Counted from the stretch's first letter, positions 39,184 through 48,338 are shown. The stretch is DNA of 64,000 nt from Castellaniella hirudinis_A (GCF_047468865.1 NZ_JBLGTV010000005.1:1-64000), one strand, 5' to 3'. The notes: a model not told the origin generated them from the letters alone. Numbers and translations are program-made.

Positions 39184-40992
39184 GTGACCCTGTCGTCTAC
39201 TTTGGCGGCCCCTGCGGGCCGCATTGCCGCGTTGCGCGGCCAATTGGCCCAGGCGGGCCTGCAGGCCTGCCTGGTGCCGACCGCCGATCCCCATTTGTCC
39301 GAATACCCGCCCGGCCACTGGCTGGCCCGGGCCTGGCTGTCCGGCTTCGACGGGTCGGCGGGCAGCCTGCTGGTGACGGCCGATTTCGCCGGCTTGTGGA
39401 CCGATAGCCGCTATTGGGTGCAGGCCGAGGCGCAACTGCGGGATTCCGGCATTGTCCTGATGCGGGCCGGGGCGGCGGACGTCCCCGAAATGCCGGCGTG
39501 GGTCGCCGCGCATCTGCGGCCAGGCGATGCCCTGGCGGTGGATGGCCGTGTGCTGGATCGCGCATCGGCCGAACGCTGGCAGCGGGGCCTGCGGGCGGCG
39601 GGCATCCGCCTGGTGCTGGATCAAGACCCCGTCGGTGCCGTCTGGGCCGATCGCCCGGGCCTGCCCGATGCGGCGGTGTTCGAACATCTGCCGCCCCAGG
39701 CCTGCCGCGCGCGCGGCGACAATCTGGCGGCAGTGCGCCAGGCCATGCGAGAGCAGGGGGCGGATTATCATCTGCTGTCCACCCTGGACGATATCGCCTG
39801 GCTGCTGAACCTGCGCGGGGCGGATGTCGATTACAACCCGGTTTTCCTGGCGCATGCCCTGCTGGACGACCAGCAGGCGCGCCTGTATGTGGCGGCGGGC
39901 AAGATCGCCGCCGATCTGGCGGCCCGCCTGGCGGCCGACGGCGTGGTCTTGCGGGACTACGCCGACCTGGCGGTTGACCTGGCCGGCCTGCCCGCCGAGG
40001 CCGCCGTGCTGGTGGATCCCGCCCGGGTGACGGCGGGCATGCTGGCGCCTGCTCCCCAGGTGCGCCTGATCGAGTCCATCAACCCTTCGCAGCTGCTGAA
40101 AGCCGCCAAGAACGCCGCCGAGGCCGACAATATCCGGCAGGCCATGGCCCAGGACGGCGCGGCGCTGTGCGAATTCTTCGCCTGGTTCGAGGCCGCCCTG
40201 GCCGATGGCCGGCGCTTGAGCGAAATCGACGTCGATACGCATCTGTCGGCGGCGCGGGCGCGTCGTCCGGGCTTCGTCAGCCTCAGTTTCGCCACCATTG
40301 CGGGCTTCAATGCCAATGGGGCCATGCCGCACTACCGGGCCACCGAATCCGCCCATGCGGTCATCCAGGGCGACGGTCTGCTGCTGATCGATTCCGGCGG
40401 CCAATACCTGGGGGGCACCACCGACATCACCCGCGTGGTGCCCATCGGCACGCCTTCGGCCGCCCAGCGGGATGATTACACCGCCGTGCTGCAGGCGCAT
40501 ATCGCCCTGGCCCGGGCGCAGTTTCCGGTGGATACCCCGTCCTCGGCGCTGGATGTCCTGGCGCGCCAGCCCTTGTGGCGGCTGGGTCTGGACTACGGCC
40601 ATGGCACCGGCCACGGCGTCGGCTATTTCCTGAACGTTCACGAGGGCCCGCAGGTGATTGCCGTGCGCGCCCACGCCCGGCCCCATCAGGGGATGCGGGC
40701 CGGCATGCTCACCTCCAACGAGCCCGGTCTGTACCGTGCCGGCCTGTGGGGCGTCCGCATCGAAAACCTGGTGCTGGCCGTGCCCGCGCAGCGCACGGAT
40801 TTCGGCGATTTCCTGCAGTTCGAGACCGTCACCCTGTGCCCCATCGACACCCGTTGCGTGGTGCGCGAGCGTCTGTCGGCCGACGAACTGGCGTGGCTGA
40901 ACCACTACCACCAGCAGGTGCGCGAACGTCTGCTGCCCCTGGTGGATGGCGCCGCCCGCGACTGGCTGCTGGCCCGCACGCAGGCGTTGTAA
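39184..40992 (+). CDS. M24-family Xaa-Pro aminopeptidase
   Basis: The 602-residue protein starts with GTG at 39184 and has two creatinase-like N-terminal domains followed by a pita-bread M24 catalytic domain. Metal-ligand segments visible are LLLIDSGGQYLGGTTDITRV, DYGHGTGHGVGYFLNVHEGPQ, TSNEPGLY and NLVLAVPAQ. The length and domain number match the large aminopeptidase P (YpdF/XPNPEP-like) proteins. It should remove N-terminal residues preceding proline. It may be read through from scoAB. Confidence 0.88.
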   Translation: MTLSSTLAAPAGRIAALRGQLAQAGLQACLVPTADPHLSEYPPGHWLARAWLSGFDGSAGSLLVTADFAGLWTDSRYWVQAEAQLRDSGIVLMRAGAADVPEMPAWVAAHLRPGDALAVDGRVLDRASAERWQRGLRAAGIRLVLDQDPVGAVWADRPGLPDAAVFEHLPPQACRARGDNLAAVRQAMREQGADYHLLSTLDDIAWLLNLRGADVDYNPVFLAHALLDDQQARLYVAAGKIAADLAARLAADGVVLRDYADLAVDLAGLPAEAAVLVDPARVTAGMLAPAPQVRLIESINPSQLLKAAKNAAEADNIRQAMAQDGAALCEFFAWFEAALADGRRLSEIDVDTHLSAARARRPGFVSLSFATIAGFNANGAMPHYRATESAHAVIQGDGLLLIDSGGQYLGGTTDITRVVPIGTPSAAQRDDYTAVLQAHIALARAQFPVDTPSSALDVLARQPLWRLGLDYGHGTGHGVGYFLNVHEGPQVIAVRAHARPHQGMRAGMLTSNEPGLYRAGLWGVRIENLVLAVPAQRTDFGDFLQFETVTLCPIDTRCVVRERLSADELAWLNHYHQQVRERLLPLVDGAARDWLLARTQAL

Positions 40993-41021
40993 CCCGGGGC
41001 CAAGGGCGGGCGCACTGCGGT

Positions 41022-41027
41022 TATAAT
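41022..41027 (+). promoter_or_regulatory. Candidate -10 box upstream of pyrG
   Basis: A perfect TATAAT in the 77-bp gap before pyrG lies 43 bp from the ATG. The matching -35 position reads GCCAAG, which is poor, so the call rests mainly on the -10 element. Confidence 0.4.
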
Positions 41028-41069
41028 CTCAATTTCCCGCTGCGCCCGTTCACACCGGGCTCTTACCAA

Positions 41070-42722
41070 ATGACCAAATACGTATTCGTCACGGGGGGGG
41101 TTGTCTCCTCCCTGGGCAAAGGCATTGCCGCGGCTTCGCTGGCCGCGATTCTGGAATCCCGCGGGCTGCGGGTCACGATGCTGAAGCTGGATCCCTACAT
41201 CAACGTGGATCCGGGCACCATGAGCCCCTTCCAGCACGGCGAAGTCTTCGTCACCGAAGACGGCGCCGAAACCGACCTGGATCTGGGCCACTACGAGCGC
41301 TTCGTGTCGGCCCGCATGCACAAGGTCAATAACTTCACCACTGGCCAGATCTACGAATCCGTGCTGCGCAAAGAGCGCCGGGGCGATTACCTGGGCAAGA
41401 CCGTGCAGGTCATCCCGCACATCACCAACGAAATCCAGGACTTCATCGCCCGGGGCGCGAAGGCCGCCTTCGACGGCCAGGCCGATATCGCCATCGTCGA
41501 GATCGGCGGCACCATCGGCGATATCGAATCCCTGCCGTTCCTCGAAGCCGTGCGCCAAATGAGCCTGCGCCTGGGCCGCAACCAATGCGCCTTCGTGCAT
41601 TTGACGCTGGTGCCGTTCATCGCTTCGGCGGGCGAACTCAAAACCAAGCCCACGCAGCATTCCGTGCAAAAACTGCGCGAAATCGGCATTTATCCCAATG
41701 CCCTACTGTGCCGCGCCGACCGCCCGGTGCCCGAGGACGAGCGCGCCAAGATTTCCCTGTTTTCCAACGTGCCGCTGGACGCCGTCATTTCCGTTTGGGA
41801 TGCGGACTCCATCTACAAGATTCCCGCCATGCTGCACCAGCAGGGCCTGGACAACCTGATCTGCGACGCCCTGGCGATCACGCCGCCGCCGGCCGACCTC
41901 ACCGTCTGGGATCGTCTGGTGCATGACCTCGAAAACCCCCGGGGGTCGGTCACCATCGGCATGGTGGGCAAGTACGTCGATCTCACCGAATCCTACAAAT
42001 CCCTGTCCGAGGCCCTGGTGCACGCGGGGATACACACCCATTCCCAGGTGCACATCGAATACCTCGACTCCGAAGAAATCGAAACCCAGGGCACGGCTTG
42101 CCTGGCCGGGCTGGACGCCATCCTGGTGCCCGGCGGCTTTGGCAAGCGCGGCACCGAAGGCAAGATCCGCGCCATCCAGTACGCCCGCGAGAAAGGCATC
42201 CCCTATCTGGGCATCTGCCTGGGCATGCAACTGGCCGTGGTCGAATTCGCCCGCCACGTGGCGGGCCTGGGCGGCGCCAACAGCACCGAATTCGACCCGT
42301 CCGCCGCTCACCCGGTGGTGGCCCTCATCACCGAATGGCAAGACCGCGAGGGCAAGATCGAAAAGCGCGACCAGTCGTCCGATCTGGGCGGCACCATGCG
42401 CAAGGGCGCGCAGCGCTGCCCGGTCAAGCCCGGCACCCGGGCCTTCGACATCTACGGGGCTGAAGTCAACGAACGCCACCGCCACCGCTACGAAGTCAAC
42501 AACGTCTACGTCAATCGCCTGGAAGAAGCCGGCCTGGTCATCAGTGCCCGCACGCCCACCGAGAGCCTGCCGGAGATCATGGAAATCCCCGGCCATCCGT
42601 GGTTCATGGGGGTGCAGTTCCATCCCGAATTCACCTCCACGCCGCGCGACGGCCATCCATTGTTCACCAGCTACATCCGGGCGGCGCTGGCGCATCAGCA
42701 AAACCAGGTCAAGACGGCCTGA
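41070..42722 (+). CDS. pyrG: CTP synthase
   Basis: The 550-residue protein has the synthetase domain (MTKYVFVTGGVVSSLGKGIAAASLAA, KLDPYINVDPGTMSPFQHGEVFV) and a class I glutamine amidotransferase domain with the catalytic cysteine in YLGICLGMQLAVVEFAR and the H-x-E pair in GVQFHPEFTS. It aminates UTP to CTP. ATG 41070 gives the universal MTKYVFVTGG start. It precedes kdsA by 16 bp and probably shares transcription with kdsA. Confidence 0.97.
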   Translation: MTKYVFVTGGVVSSLGKGIAAASLAAILESRGLRVTMLKLDPYINVDPGTMSPFQHGEVFVTEDGAETDLDLGHYERFVSARMHKVNNFTTGQIYESVLRKERRGDYLGKTVQVIPHITNEIQDFIARGAKAAFDGQADIAIVEIGGTIGDIESLPFLEAVRQMSLRLGRNQCAFVHLTLVPFIASAGELKTKPTQHSVQKLREIGIYPNALLCRADRPVPEDERAKISLFSNVPLDAVISVWDADSIYKIPAMLHQQGLDNLICDALAITPPPADLTVWDRLVHDLENPRGSVTIGMVGKYVDLTESYKSLSEALVHAGIHTHSQVHIEYLDSEEIETQGTACLAGLDAILVPGGFGKRGTEGKIRAIQYAREKGIPYLGICLGMQLAVVEFARHVAGLGGANSTEFDPSAAHPVVALITEWQDREGKIEKRDQSSDLGGTMRKGAQRCPVKPGTRAFDIYGAEVNERHRHRYEVNNVYVNRLEEAGLVISARTPTESLPEIMEIPGHPWFMGVQFHPEFTSTPRDGHPLFTSYIRAALAHQQNQVKTA

Positions 42723-42738
42723 TCGCCAAGGGGAACCC

Positions 42739-43590
42739 ATGCAACTCTGTCATTTTCAGGCGGGACTGGATCAGCCGTTGTTCTTGATCGCCGGGCCCTG
42801 CGTCATCGAATCGCGTGAACTCGCCTTTGAAACCGCCGGTGTCCTGCAGGAAATCACCCGGGCACTGGGCATCCCTTTCATTTACAAAAGCTCTTTCGAC
42901 AAGGCCAATCGCAGTTCCGGGGCATCGTTTCGCGGCCCCGGCATGGACGAAGGCCTGAAGATCCTGGCCGATGTGCGCGACCAGCTGGGCGTGCCCATCC
43001 TGACGGATGTCCACGAAACCGGCCAGGCCCGCGAAGTCGCCACGGTGGTCGATGTGCTGCAGACGCCGGCCTTCCTGTGCCGCCAGACCGACTTCATCCA
43101 GGCGTGCGCCGCCACCCTGAAGCCCGTCAATATCAAGAAGGGCCAGTTCCTGGCCCCCGAGGATATGATCCAGGTCGTGGCCAAGGCCCGCGATGCCGCC
43201 ATCCAGGCGGGCGGGGACGGGCAGAACATCCTGGTATGCGAACGCGGCGCGTCGTTTGGCTACCATAATCTGGTGTCGGACATGCGGTCGCTGGCCATCA
43301 TGCGCGGCACGCACTGCCCGGTGGTGTTCGATGCCACGCATTCGGTGCAGTTGCCCGGCGGCCAGGGCACCCGCTCGGGCGGCCAGCGCGAATTCGTCCC
43401 GGTGCTGGCGCGTGCCGCCGTGGCCGTGGGGGTCGCCGGCATCTTCATGGAAACCCATCCCAACCCCGCCCAGGCGCTGTCCGACGGCCCCAATGCCGTC
43501 CCGCTGGACAAGATGCGCGCCTTGCTGCAAACCCTGGTCGCGCTGGATCGCAGCGTCAAGCAGGGCGGGGCGCTGGATCTGGCCCTTTGA
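42739..43590 (+). CDS. kdsA: 3-deoxy-D-manno-octulosonate 8-phosphate synthase
   Basis: The 283-residue protein has FLIAGPCVIESRELAFETAG, FIYKSSFDKANRSSGASFRGPG, LTDVHE and GQFLAPEDMIQVV, followed by FDATHSVQLPGGQG and ETHPNPAQALSDGPN. It condenses phosphoenolpyruvate with arabinose 5-phosphate to make the KDO precursor of lipopolysaccharide. AGGGG lies 8 bp before the ATG. Confidence 0.96.
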   Translation: MQLCHFQAGLDQPLFLIAGPCVIESRELAFETAGVLQEITRALGIPFIYKSSFDKANRSSGASFRGPGMDEGLKILADVRDQLGVPILTDVHETGQAREVATVVDVLQTPAFLCRQTDFIQACAATLKPVNIKKGQFLAPEDMIQVVAKARDAAIQAGGDGQNILVCERGASFGYHNLVSDMRSLAIMRGTHCPVVFDATHSVQLPGGQGTRSGGQREFVPVLARAAVAVGVAGIFMETHPNPAQALSDGPNAVPLDKMRALLQTLVALDRSVKQGGALDLAL

Positions 43591-43731
43591 TTTGTCCAGT
43601 AGATACCCCAGGTATCTGCCGCCGCCCCCACAGGGCCGGCTTTCCGAAGTAGACTAAACCATGCCCCGCTACAATAGTGGGGCTTGGTTTTCCACCCCCT
43701 CACCCACCCAAATAAGGCAGGACGGTCATAC

Positions 43732-45018
43732 ATGAGTGCAATCGTAGACATCATCGGGCGCGAAATTCTGGATTCGCGCGGCAACCCCACTGTAGAATGC
43801 GACGTCTTGCTCGAATCCGGTGCCATGGGCCGCGCCGCCGTGCCCTCGGGGGCGTCCACCGGCTCGCGCGAGGCCATCGAACTGCGCGACGGCGACAAGG
43901 CCCGCTACCTGGGCAAGGGCGTGCTGCGGGCCGTCGAGCACATCAATACTGAAATCTCCGAAGCCCTGATGGGCCTGGACGCCCAGGAACAAACCTTCAT
44001 CGACCGCACCCTGATCGACCTGGACGGCACCGACGATAAAAGCCGCCTGGGCGCCAATGCCATCCTGGCGGCCAGCATGGCGGTGGCCAAGGCCGCGGCC
44101 GACGATGCCGGCTTGTCGCTGTACCGCTATTTCGGCGGCAGCGGCCCCATGCAGATGCCGGTGCCCATGATGAACGTCATCAACGGCGGGGCGCACGCCA
44201 ACAACACGCTCGATCTGCAGGAATTCATGATCCTGCCGGTGGGGGCGTCCAGCTTCCGCGAAGCCCTGCGCATGGGGGCCGAGATCTTCCACGCGCTCAA
44301 GAAAATCATCGCCGCCCAGGGCATGTCCACCGCCGTGGGCGATGAAGGCGGCTTCGCCCCCAACGTGGCCAACCACGAAGCCGCGATCGAACTCATCCTG
44401 CAGGCCATCGCCGAGGCCGGCTACGAGGCCGGCTCTCAGGTGGTGCTGGGTCTGGATTGCGCCAGCTCAGAGTTCTACCGTGATGGCAAGTACCACCTGG
44501 CGGGCGAAGGCGGCATTGCCCTGGGCTCCCAGGATTTCGCCAACCTGCTGGCGTCGTGGTGCGACAAATACCCCATTGTCTCCATCGAAGACGGCATGGC
44601 CGAAGACGACTGGGAAGGCTGGCGCATCCTGACCGAACAACTGGGCCGCAAGGTGCAGCTGGTGGGCGATGATCTGTTCGTCACCAACACCAAGATCCTC
44701 AAGCAGGGCATCGACCAGGGCATCGCCAATTCCATCCTGATCAAGATCAACCAGATCGGCACCCTGACCGAAACCTTCGCCGCGATTGAAATGGCCAAGC
44801 GCGCAGGCTATACGGCGGTCATCTCGCACCGTTCGGGCGAAACCGAAGACGCCACCATTGCCGATATCGCCGTGGCCACCAATGCCATGCAGATCAAGAC
44901 CGGCTCGCTGTCGCGTTCCGACCGCATGGCCAAATACAACCAGTTGCTGCGCATCGAGGAAGAACTCGCCGAGGTTGCCGCTTATCCCGGGATTTCGGCC
45001 TTCTACAACCTGCGCTAG
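43732..45018 (+). CDS. eno: Enolase
   Basis: The 428-residue protein has the N-terminal IVDIIGREILDSRGNPTVE, SRLGANAILAASMAVAKAAA, MNVINGGAHANNTLDLQEFM, VGDEGGFAPNV with catalytic Glu, and the C-terminal VISHRSGETEDATIADIAV. It makes phosphoenolpyruvate, the substrate used by KdsA upstream. The 141-bp gap before it holds a hairpin-like GCCCC...GGGGC flanking TACAAT (43670-43675), which could be the -10 of an eno promoter or a weak kdsA terminator. Confidence 0.97.
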   Translation: MSAIVDIIGREILDSRGNPTVECDVLLESGAMGRAAVPSGASTGSREAIELRDGDKARYLGKGVLRAVEHINTEISEALMGLDAQEQTFIDRTLIDLDGTDDKSRLGANAILAASMAVAKAAADDAGLSLYRYFGGSGPMQMPVPMMNVINGGAHANNTLDLQEFMILPVGASSFREALRMGAEIFHALKKIIAAQGMSTAVGDEGGFAPNVANHEAAIELILQAIAEAGYEAGSQVVLGLDCASSEFYRDGKYHLAGEGGIALGSQDFANLLASWCDKYPIVSIEDGMAEDDWEGWRILTEQLGRKVQLVGDDLFVTNTKILKQGIDQGIANSILIKINQIGTLTETFAAIEMAKRAGYTAVISHRSGETEDATIADIAVATNAMQIKTGSLSRSDRMAKYNQLLRIEEELAEVAAYPGISAFYNLR

Positions 45019-45032
45019 GCCGCGTCGCGCCC

Positions 45033-45311
45033 ATGCGGCTGCTTGCCCTGGCCTTGCTGGCCCTGACCCTGGCTACCCAGTATCCGCTGTGGTGGGGCAA
45101 GGGCGGCTGGCTGCGCCTGCGCAGCCTGCAGGCCCAGGTGCAGGCCGAAACCGCCACGAACCAGGCGCTGACCGCCCGCAACAACGCCCTGCTGGCCGAA
45201 GTCCAGGACTTGAAGACCGGGATTTCCGCCGTCGAGGAGCGCGCCCGCCAGGAACTCAATATGATCCGCGAAGGCGAATACCTGGTGCAGATTCTGCCGG
45301 ATCAGCCCTGA
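45033..45311 (+). CDS. ftsB: Cell division protein FtsB
   Basis: The 92-residue protein has a short cytoplasmic tip, one membrane span (LLALALLALTLATQYPLWWG, residues 3-22) and a periplasmic coiled coil (LRSLQAQVQAETATNQALTARNNALLAEVQDL), ending with the FtsB-like EERARQELNMIREGEYLVQI. It joins FtsL and FtsQ in the divisome. Its place 14 bp after eno is a conserved pairing in proteobacteria. Confidence 0.92.
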   Translation: MRLLALALLALTLATQYPLWWGKGGWLRLRSLQAQVQAETATNQALTARNNALLAEVQDLKTGISAVEERARQELNMIREGEYLVQILPDQP

Positions 45312-45388
45312 TCATTGCCGGGTTTCCCGGCGTGTGGCCTGCCGATCCCCGGCCCCCGGCGACCTGACCGGCGGGATGTTGTCCGGGT

Positions 45389-46243
45389 TCAGGGCCCGCA
45401 CAGCGGCGGCTCGTCCGCCTGGCCGCCGCCTTCCGCCGACGCGTCGCCGTGTCCCGTTGCGACATCGGCGGCGCTGGTGACGGCGGTGCGGTTCTCGTCT
45501 TCCCCGTCCAGGTTGTTCACGTCCCCCGCGCCGGCGTGGCCCGGCGCGGCATAGCGGATGCGGCCGTCGGCCAGATCGGACCAGTCCGCAGGATGGGACT
45601 GCATGACCATGCGCACTTGACGGCGCATGGGCAGGTAGCCCCGGGCCATCATGCGCCGTCCGATGGGATCGCTGCTCAAAGGCGCCAGTCCGCGGATGAG
45701 GGCCGCGATGCCGGGGATCATGGGCAGTTGTGGCCACCACAGGTCGATCACCAGAGTATTGGCTTCGTGGATGGTCAGACCCGATTGCGGACCCCGGCCC
45801 GCCGGCCAGCCCTGGGCGATGCGCCGGGCGTGCTGCCGGGCCTGATAGTCGTTGCGGATCAAAGCCTGCCCCGGGTGCTGGCGGGGCCCCTTGACGTCCG
45901 GGTCGGCGTGATCCCTGAAGGCGGCGGGGGTGGGCTGCAGGATGCGCATGGTCCACGGCGTGCCCAGCGCCTGGCGGCGCGTCCGCAAAGCGCGCTCGAT
46001 CAGTTGCGGCTGGATGTACAGTTGCCGCAGGCCCGTTTCAAACGCCCTGGCGATATCCTGTGGGCGGGCCTGGCGGGTGGCGCCTGCGCGGGCGGCATCG
46101 GCCAGGATCAGGCTGATGGCCTGGCGCTGGTGCATCCAGTGGGCCAGTTCCACCCCGCCCAGACCGACGCCCAGCAGGGGCGGCAGGGCCAGCAGGAACC
46201 CGACCATGCCGGCGCCGCCTTGACGCGTGGTGTCCGTGTGCAT
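45389..46243 (-). CDS. TadE-like pilus-assembly protein, isolated
   Basis: The 284-residue protein has a TadE-type N-terminus: RQGGAGMVGFLLALPPLLGVGLGGVELAHWMHQRQAISLILADAARAGAT (residues 7-56), with a pseudopilin-like hydrophobic segment followed by the usual alanine-rich helix. The rest is Arg/Pro-rich and periplasmic, with no recognised domain. TadE proteins normally lie in tad/flp pilus operons, but here no other tad gene is near. The stop converges on ftsB with a 77-bp gap. Expression and function are uncertain. Confidence 0.65.
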   Translation of the reverse strand: MHTDTTRQGGAGMVGFLLALPPLLGVGLGGVELAHWMHQRQAISLILADAARAGATRQARPQDIARAFETGLRQLYIQPQLIERALRTRRQALGTPWTMRILQPTPAAFRDHADPDVKGPRQHPGQALIRNDYQARQHARRIAQGWPAGRGPQSGLTIHEANTLVIDLWWPQLPMIPGIAALIRGLAPLSSDPIGRRMMARGYLPMRRQVRMVMQSHPADWSDLADGRIRYAAPGHAGAGDVNNLDGEDENRTAVTSAADVATGHGDASAEGGGQADEPPLCGP

Positions 46244-46419
46244 TCAGAAGCCCCCGTGAATATGCCGCGATTAGGGATAGCGGCCAGTATGTCCGGGCGC
46301 GGAGGGGATTGCCATGGGGGCAAGCCCCCTGGGGCGAAAAAAGCTTTTGGGCTTGATTTTTCCGGGGGCGGGTGAAACCCGGTGAGTGGGCCGATGCCGG
46401 AGCGGCTGGCGCAACCGGC

Positions 46420-47343
46420 TCAGTGCACCGAATCGGATCCGGGGGCGGGCTGCTGCTCGGCCTGATCCAGGAACAGCGCGGTACAGTCGATGGCGTCGAA
46501 TTCGTAGGGTTTGCCGCAGAAATTGCAATCGATGTGGACATGCCCCTGTTCGGCCAGTATGGATTGGATTTCCGCCTGGCCCAGGGTACGCAGCATGTCG
46601 GCCACGCGTTCGCGGGTGCAGGGGCAATGCCATTGCACGTGCTGGGCCGGGAATGCCAACAGCTCGTCTTGCCAGAACAGTTTGCGCATCAGGGTGTCGG
46701 GGCTGTCCGCCAGCAGTTCTTCGGGCTTCAGGGTGTCGGCCAGCGCCAGGCAGTGCGCCCAGGTGTCCGCGCCGCCGTCGGGCCGGTCATCCGGCGCGGT
46801 GGCGCCGGGCATGCGCTGTAGCAGCAGCCCGGCGCAGTGCCGGCCGTCGGCGGCCAACCACAGGCGGGTTTCCAACTGCTCGGAATGACGCATGTAGTAT
46901 TCCAGTGCCTGAGCGACGCGTTCGCCTTCCAGCGGCACGATGCCCTGGTAGGCCGGTGTGCCTTCCGGGCGGTTGCTGGGGTCGAGCAGCACGGTGAACC
47001 GGCCTTGGCCATCCGGGTTCAGCAGGGTCTGCAGGCTGCTGGTGTCGGGCACATGGGCGTCTTCATCCAGATGCGCCGTGGCGCGCAGCCGCAGCTCGGA
47101 TGTGCATTCCACCATGATCAGGCGCACGGGCCCGTTGCCCTGCAGCTGCAGCACGATGGATCCGTCGAATTTGATATTGCCCGCCAGCAGGACGGCGGCC
47201 GCCGAGAGTTCGCCCAGCAGGCTGACGACCTGGGGCGGCAGGTGCTGGTGGGCCAGGCCGGCCTGCCAGGATTCGGCCAGGTGCAGCGTCTGCAACCGCG
47301 TGCTGTGGTCGGGGGTGAGGTATTTTTTCAGTGTGTCAGTCAT
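46420..47343 (-). CDS. hslO: Redox-regulated chaperone Hsp33
   Basis: The 307-residue protein carries the Hsp33 core and the C-terminal redox switch with the zinc-binding cysteines in VQWHCPCTRERV (CxC) and HIDCNFCGKPYEFD (CxxC). Under oxidative stress the cysteines form disulfides, zinc is released and the protein becomes an active holdase. Its 5' end overlaps the 3' end of the RDD-family gene by 8 bp, so the two are co-transcribed. Confidence 0.95.
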   Translation of the reverse strand: MTDTLKKYLTPDHSTRLQTLHLAESWQAGLAHQHLPPQVVSLLGELSAAAVLLAGNIKFDGSIVLQLQGNGPVRLIMVECTSELRLRATAHLDEDAHVPDTSSLQTLLNPDGQGRFTVLLDPSNRPEGTPAYQGIVPLEGERVAQALEYYMRHSEQLETRLWLAADGRHCAGLLLQRMPGATAPDDRPDGGADTWAHCLALADTLKPEELLADSPDTLMRKLFWQDELLAFPAQHVQWHCPCTRERVADMLRTLGQAEIQSILAEQGHVHIDCNFCGKPYEFDAIDCTALFLDQAEQQPAPGSDSVH

Positions 47344-47854
47344 GGGTGCGGCGCCCTAGGTCGTGCAGTTCGGTGCCCAGCAGGCGGTCGTGCAAAAACT
47401 GGCCTTGGGGATCGAACCAGGTCCAGATGAAATGAAAAAACGGCGCGGTGATGATCAGGAGATCGAGCGAGGCCCAGCCGCTGAGATGCGACAGGCCCGC
47501 CACCAGTAGGGCCGCCGCCAGGGGGATGGGCCACAACAGCAGGTAGCGCAGCGCCAGGCGCCCGCCCGCCAGGGGCCTGCCGCCCCGGTCGGTCAGCCGG
47601 ATGTTCCAGGTTTTCATGGGCAGGGTCTGGCCGCCCCGACGCCAGCAGGCCAGGAAATACACGCCGATGGCGCAGAACAAAAAGGCCTGGCGGCCGTGGC
47701 GCAGCATCAGGCCGTCGCGGCTTTGGGTCAGGGTATCGAATAAATAGCCGGCCAGGAAAACCACGCCGAACAACAGCACGCTTTCGTACATCATGCAGGC
47801 GAATCGGCGCCAGCGGGAGGGTGCCACAGGGGCGGTGGGGTTGGTATCCAGCAT
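47336..47854 (-). CDS. RDD-family membrane protein
   Basis: The 172-residue protein (start MLDTNPTAPVAPSRWRRFACM at 47854) has an RDD signature: the R-R-A...MYE segment of TM1 (RWRRFACMMYESVLLFGVVF), the aspartate-rich loop and QTLPMKTWNIRLTDRGGRPL, a conserved RDD block, with three to four membrane spans. An in-frame ATG at 47956 exists but the added 34 residues are low-complexity. Function of the family is mostly unknown; some act as ion or proton exchangers. Confidence 0.82.
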   Translation of the reverse strand: MLDTNPTAPVAPSRWRRFACMMYESVLLFGVVFLAGYLFDTLTQSRDGLMLRHGRQAFLFCAIGVYFLACWRRGGQTLPMKTWNIRLTDRGGRPLAGGRLALRYLLLWPIPLAAALLVAGLSHLSGWASLDLLIITAPFFHFIWTWFDPQGQFLHDRLLGTELHDLGRRTHD

Positions 47855-47981
47855 GTTTGTGTCTGGGCCCGCGCCGACCCGGCCGCTGTGCGCGCCGGGG
47901 CTGGCCGGGGCCAAGTGGGTATCCCGTGGTGGCCCCGGCGCATCGCGCCCGGGCATTGAAACAAGGCATTATCCCACAATG

Positions 47982-48004
47982 AAAAAGCCGCCCCGGAGGG
48001 CGGC
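47982..48004 (-). terminator. Rho-independent terminator of the 62-residue gene
   Basis: Read on the minus strand, GCCGCCC (48004-47998) pairs with GGGCGGC (47993-47987) across a 4-base loop and is followed by TTTTT. It lies 28 bp past the stop at 48033, the usual place for a transcription end. Confidence 0.85.
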
Positions 48005-48032
48005 CTTGCGAGTCGGCCGACTGAGGTGAAAA

Positions 48033-48221
48033 TCAGTTGGCGGTGCGCACGGTGTGGTGCATGCGGCCTTCGGGGGTCTTGAAGAAGCCGGCAACCTTCT
48101 TGAAAAGATTTTTCAGCGTCACGTCCAACGCATAGCTTTGGTTGGCCTCGATGGCTTCCGCCAGCAGCTGGCGTTCCAGGGCGTCGGTCATACGGATGTC
48201 GGTGTTCAGGAAGGTTTTCAT
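48033..48221 (-). CDS. Small protein of unknown function (62 residues)
   Basis: The protein reads MKTFLNTDIRMTDALERQLL then AEAIEANQSYALDVTLKNLF and ends PEGRMHHTVRTAN. It is a soluble, mostly helical small protein with no family that I recognise. The case for a real gene is strong: AAGAGG lies 8 bp before the ATG, a good sigma-70 promoter and a palindrome precede it, and an intrinsic terminator follows. It sits between the RDD gene and the RlmL-like gene, both on the same strand but on other transcripts. The function is unknown. Confidence 0.75.
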   Translation of the reverse strand: MKTFLNTDIRMTDALERQLLAEAIEANQSYALDVTLKNLFKKVAGFFKTPEGRMHHTVRTAN

Positions 48222-48239
48222 GGCAAGCCTCTTTGCTAG

Positions 48240-48257
48240 AAAAAGAGCGTTTCGCTC
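48240..48257 (-). promoter_or_regulatory. Leader hairpin with U-tract before the 62-residue gene
   Basis: On the minus strand GAGCG (48257-48253), loop AAA, CGCTC (48249-48245) is followed by TTTTT (48244-48240). This miniature terminator lies between the predicted transcription start (about 48262) and the ribosome site, so it could attenuate transcription or simply stabilise the 5' end. Confidence 0.5.
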
Positions 48258-48262
48258 GGGTT

Positions 48263-48298
48263 AACCCTATTATAGGGTTTTCCCTAGATAAAAAGCAA
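48263..48298 (-). promoter_or_regulatory. Promoter with overlapping 17-bp palindrome (62-residue gene)
   Basis: Minus-strand TTGCTT (48298-48293) and TATAAT (48274-48269) are 18 bp apart. A perfect palindrome AACCCTATTATAGGGTT (48263-48279, + strand) covers the whole -10 box, and AACCC/GGGTT half-sites recur on both sides (GGGTTAACCC at 48258-48267, GGGTTTTCCC at 48275-48284). A repressor bound here would block RNA polymerase. The regulator is unknown. Confidence 0.7.
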
Positions 48299-48338
48299 GC
48301 TATGCCGGCAAGCGCCGTGGGGGCCTGTGGCGTATCGG

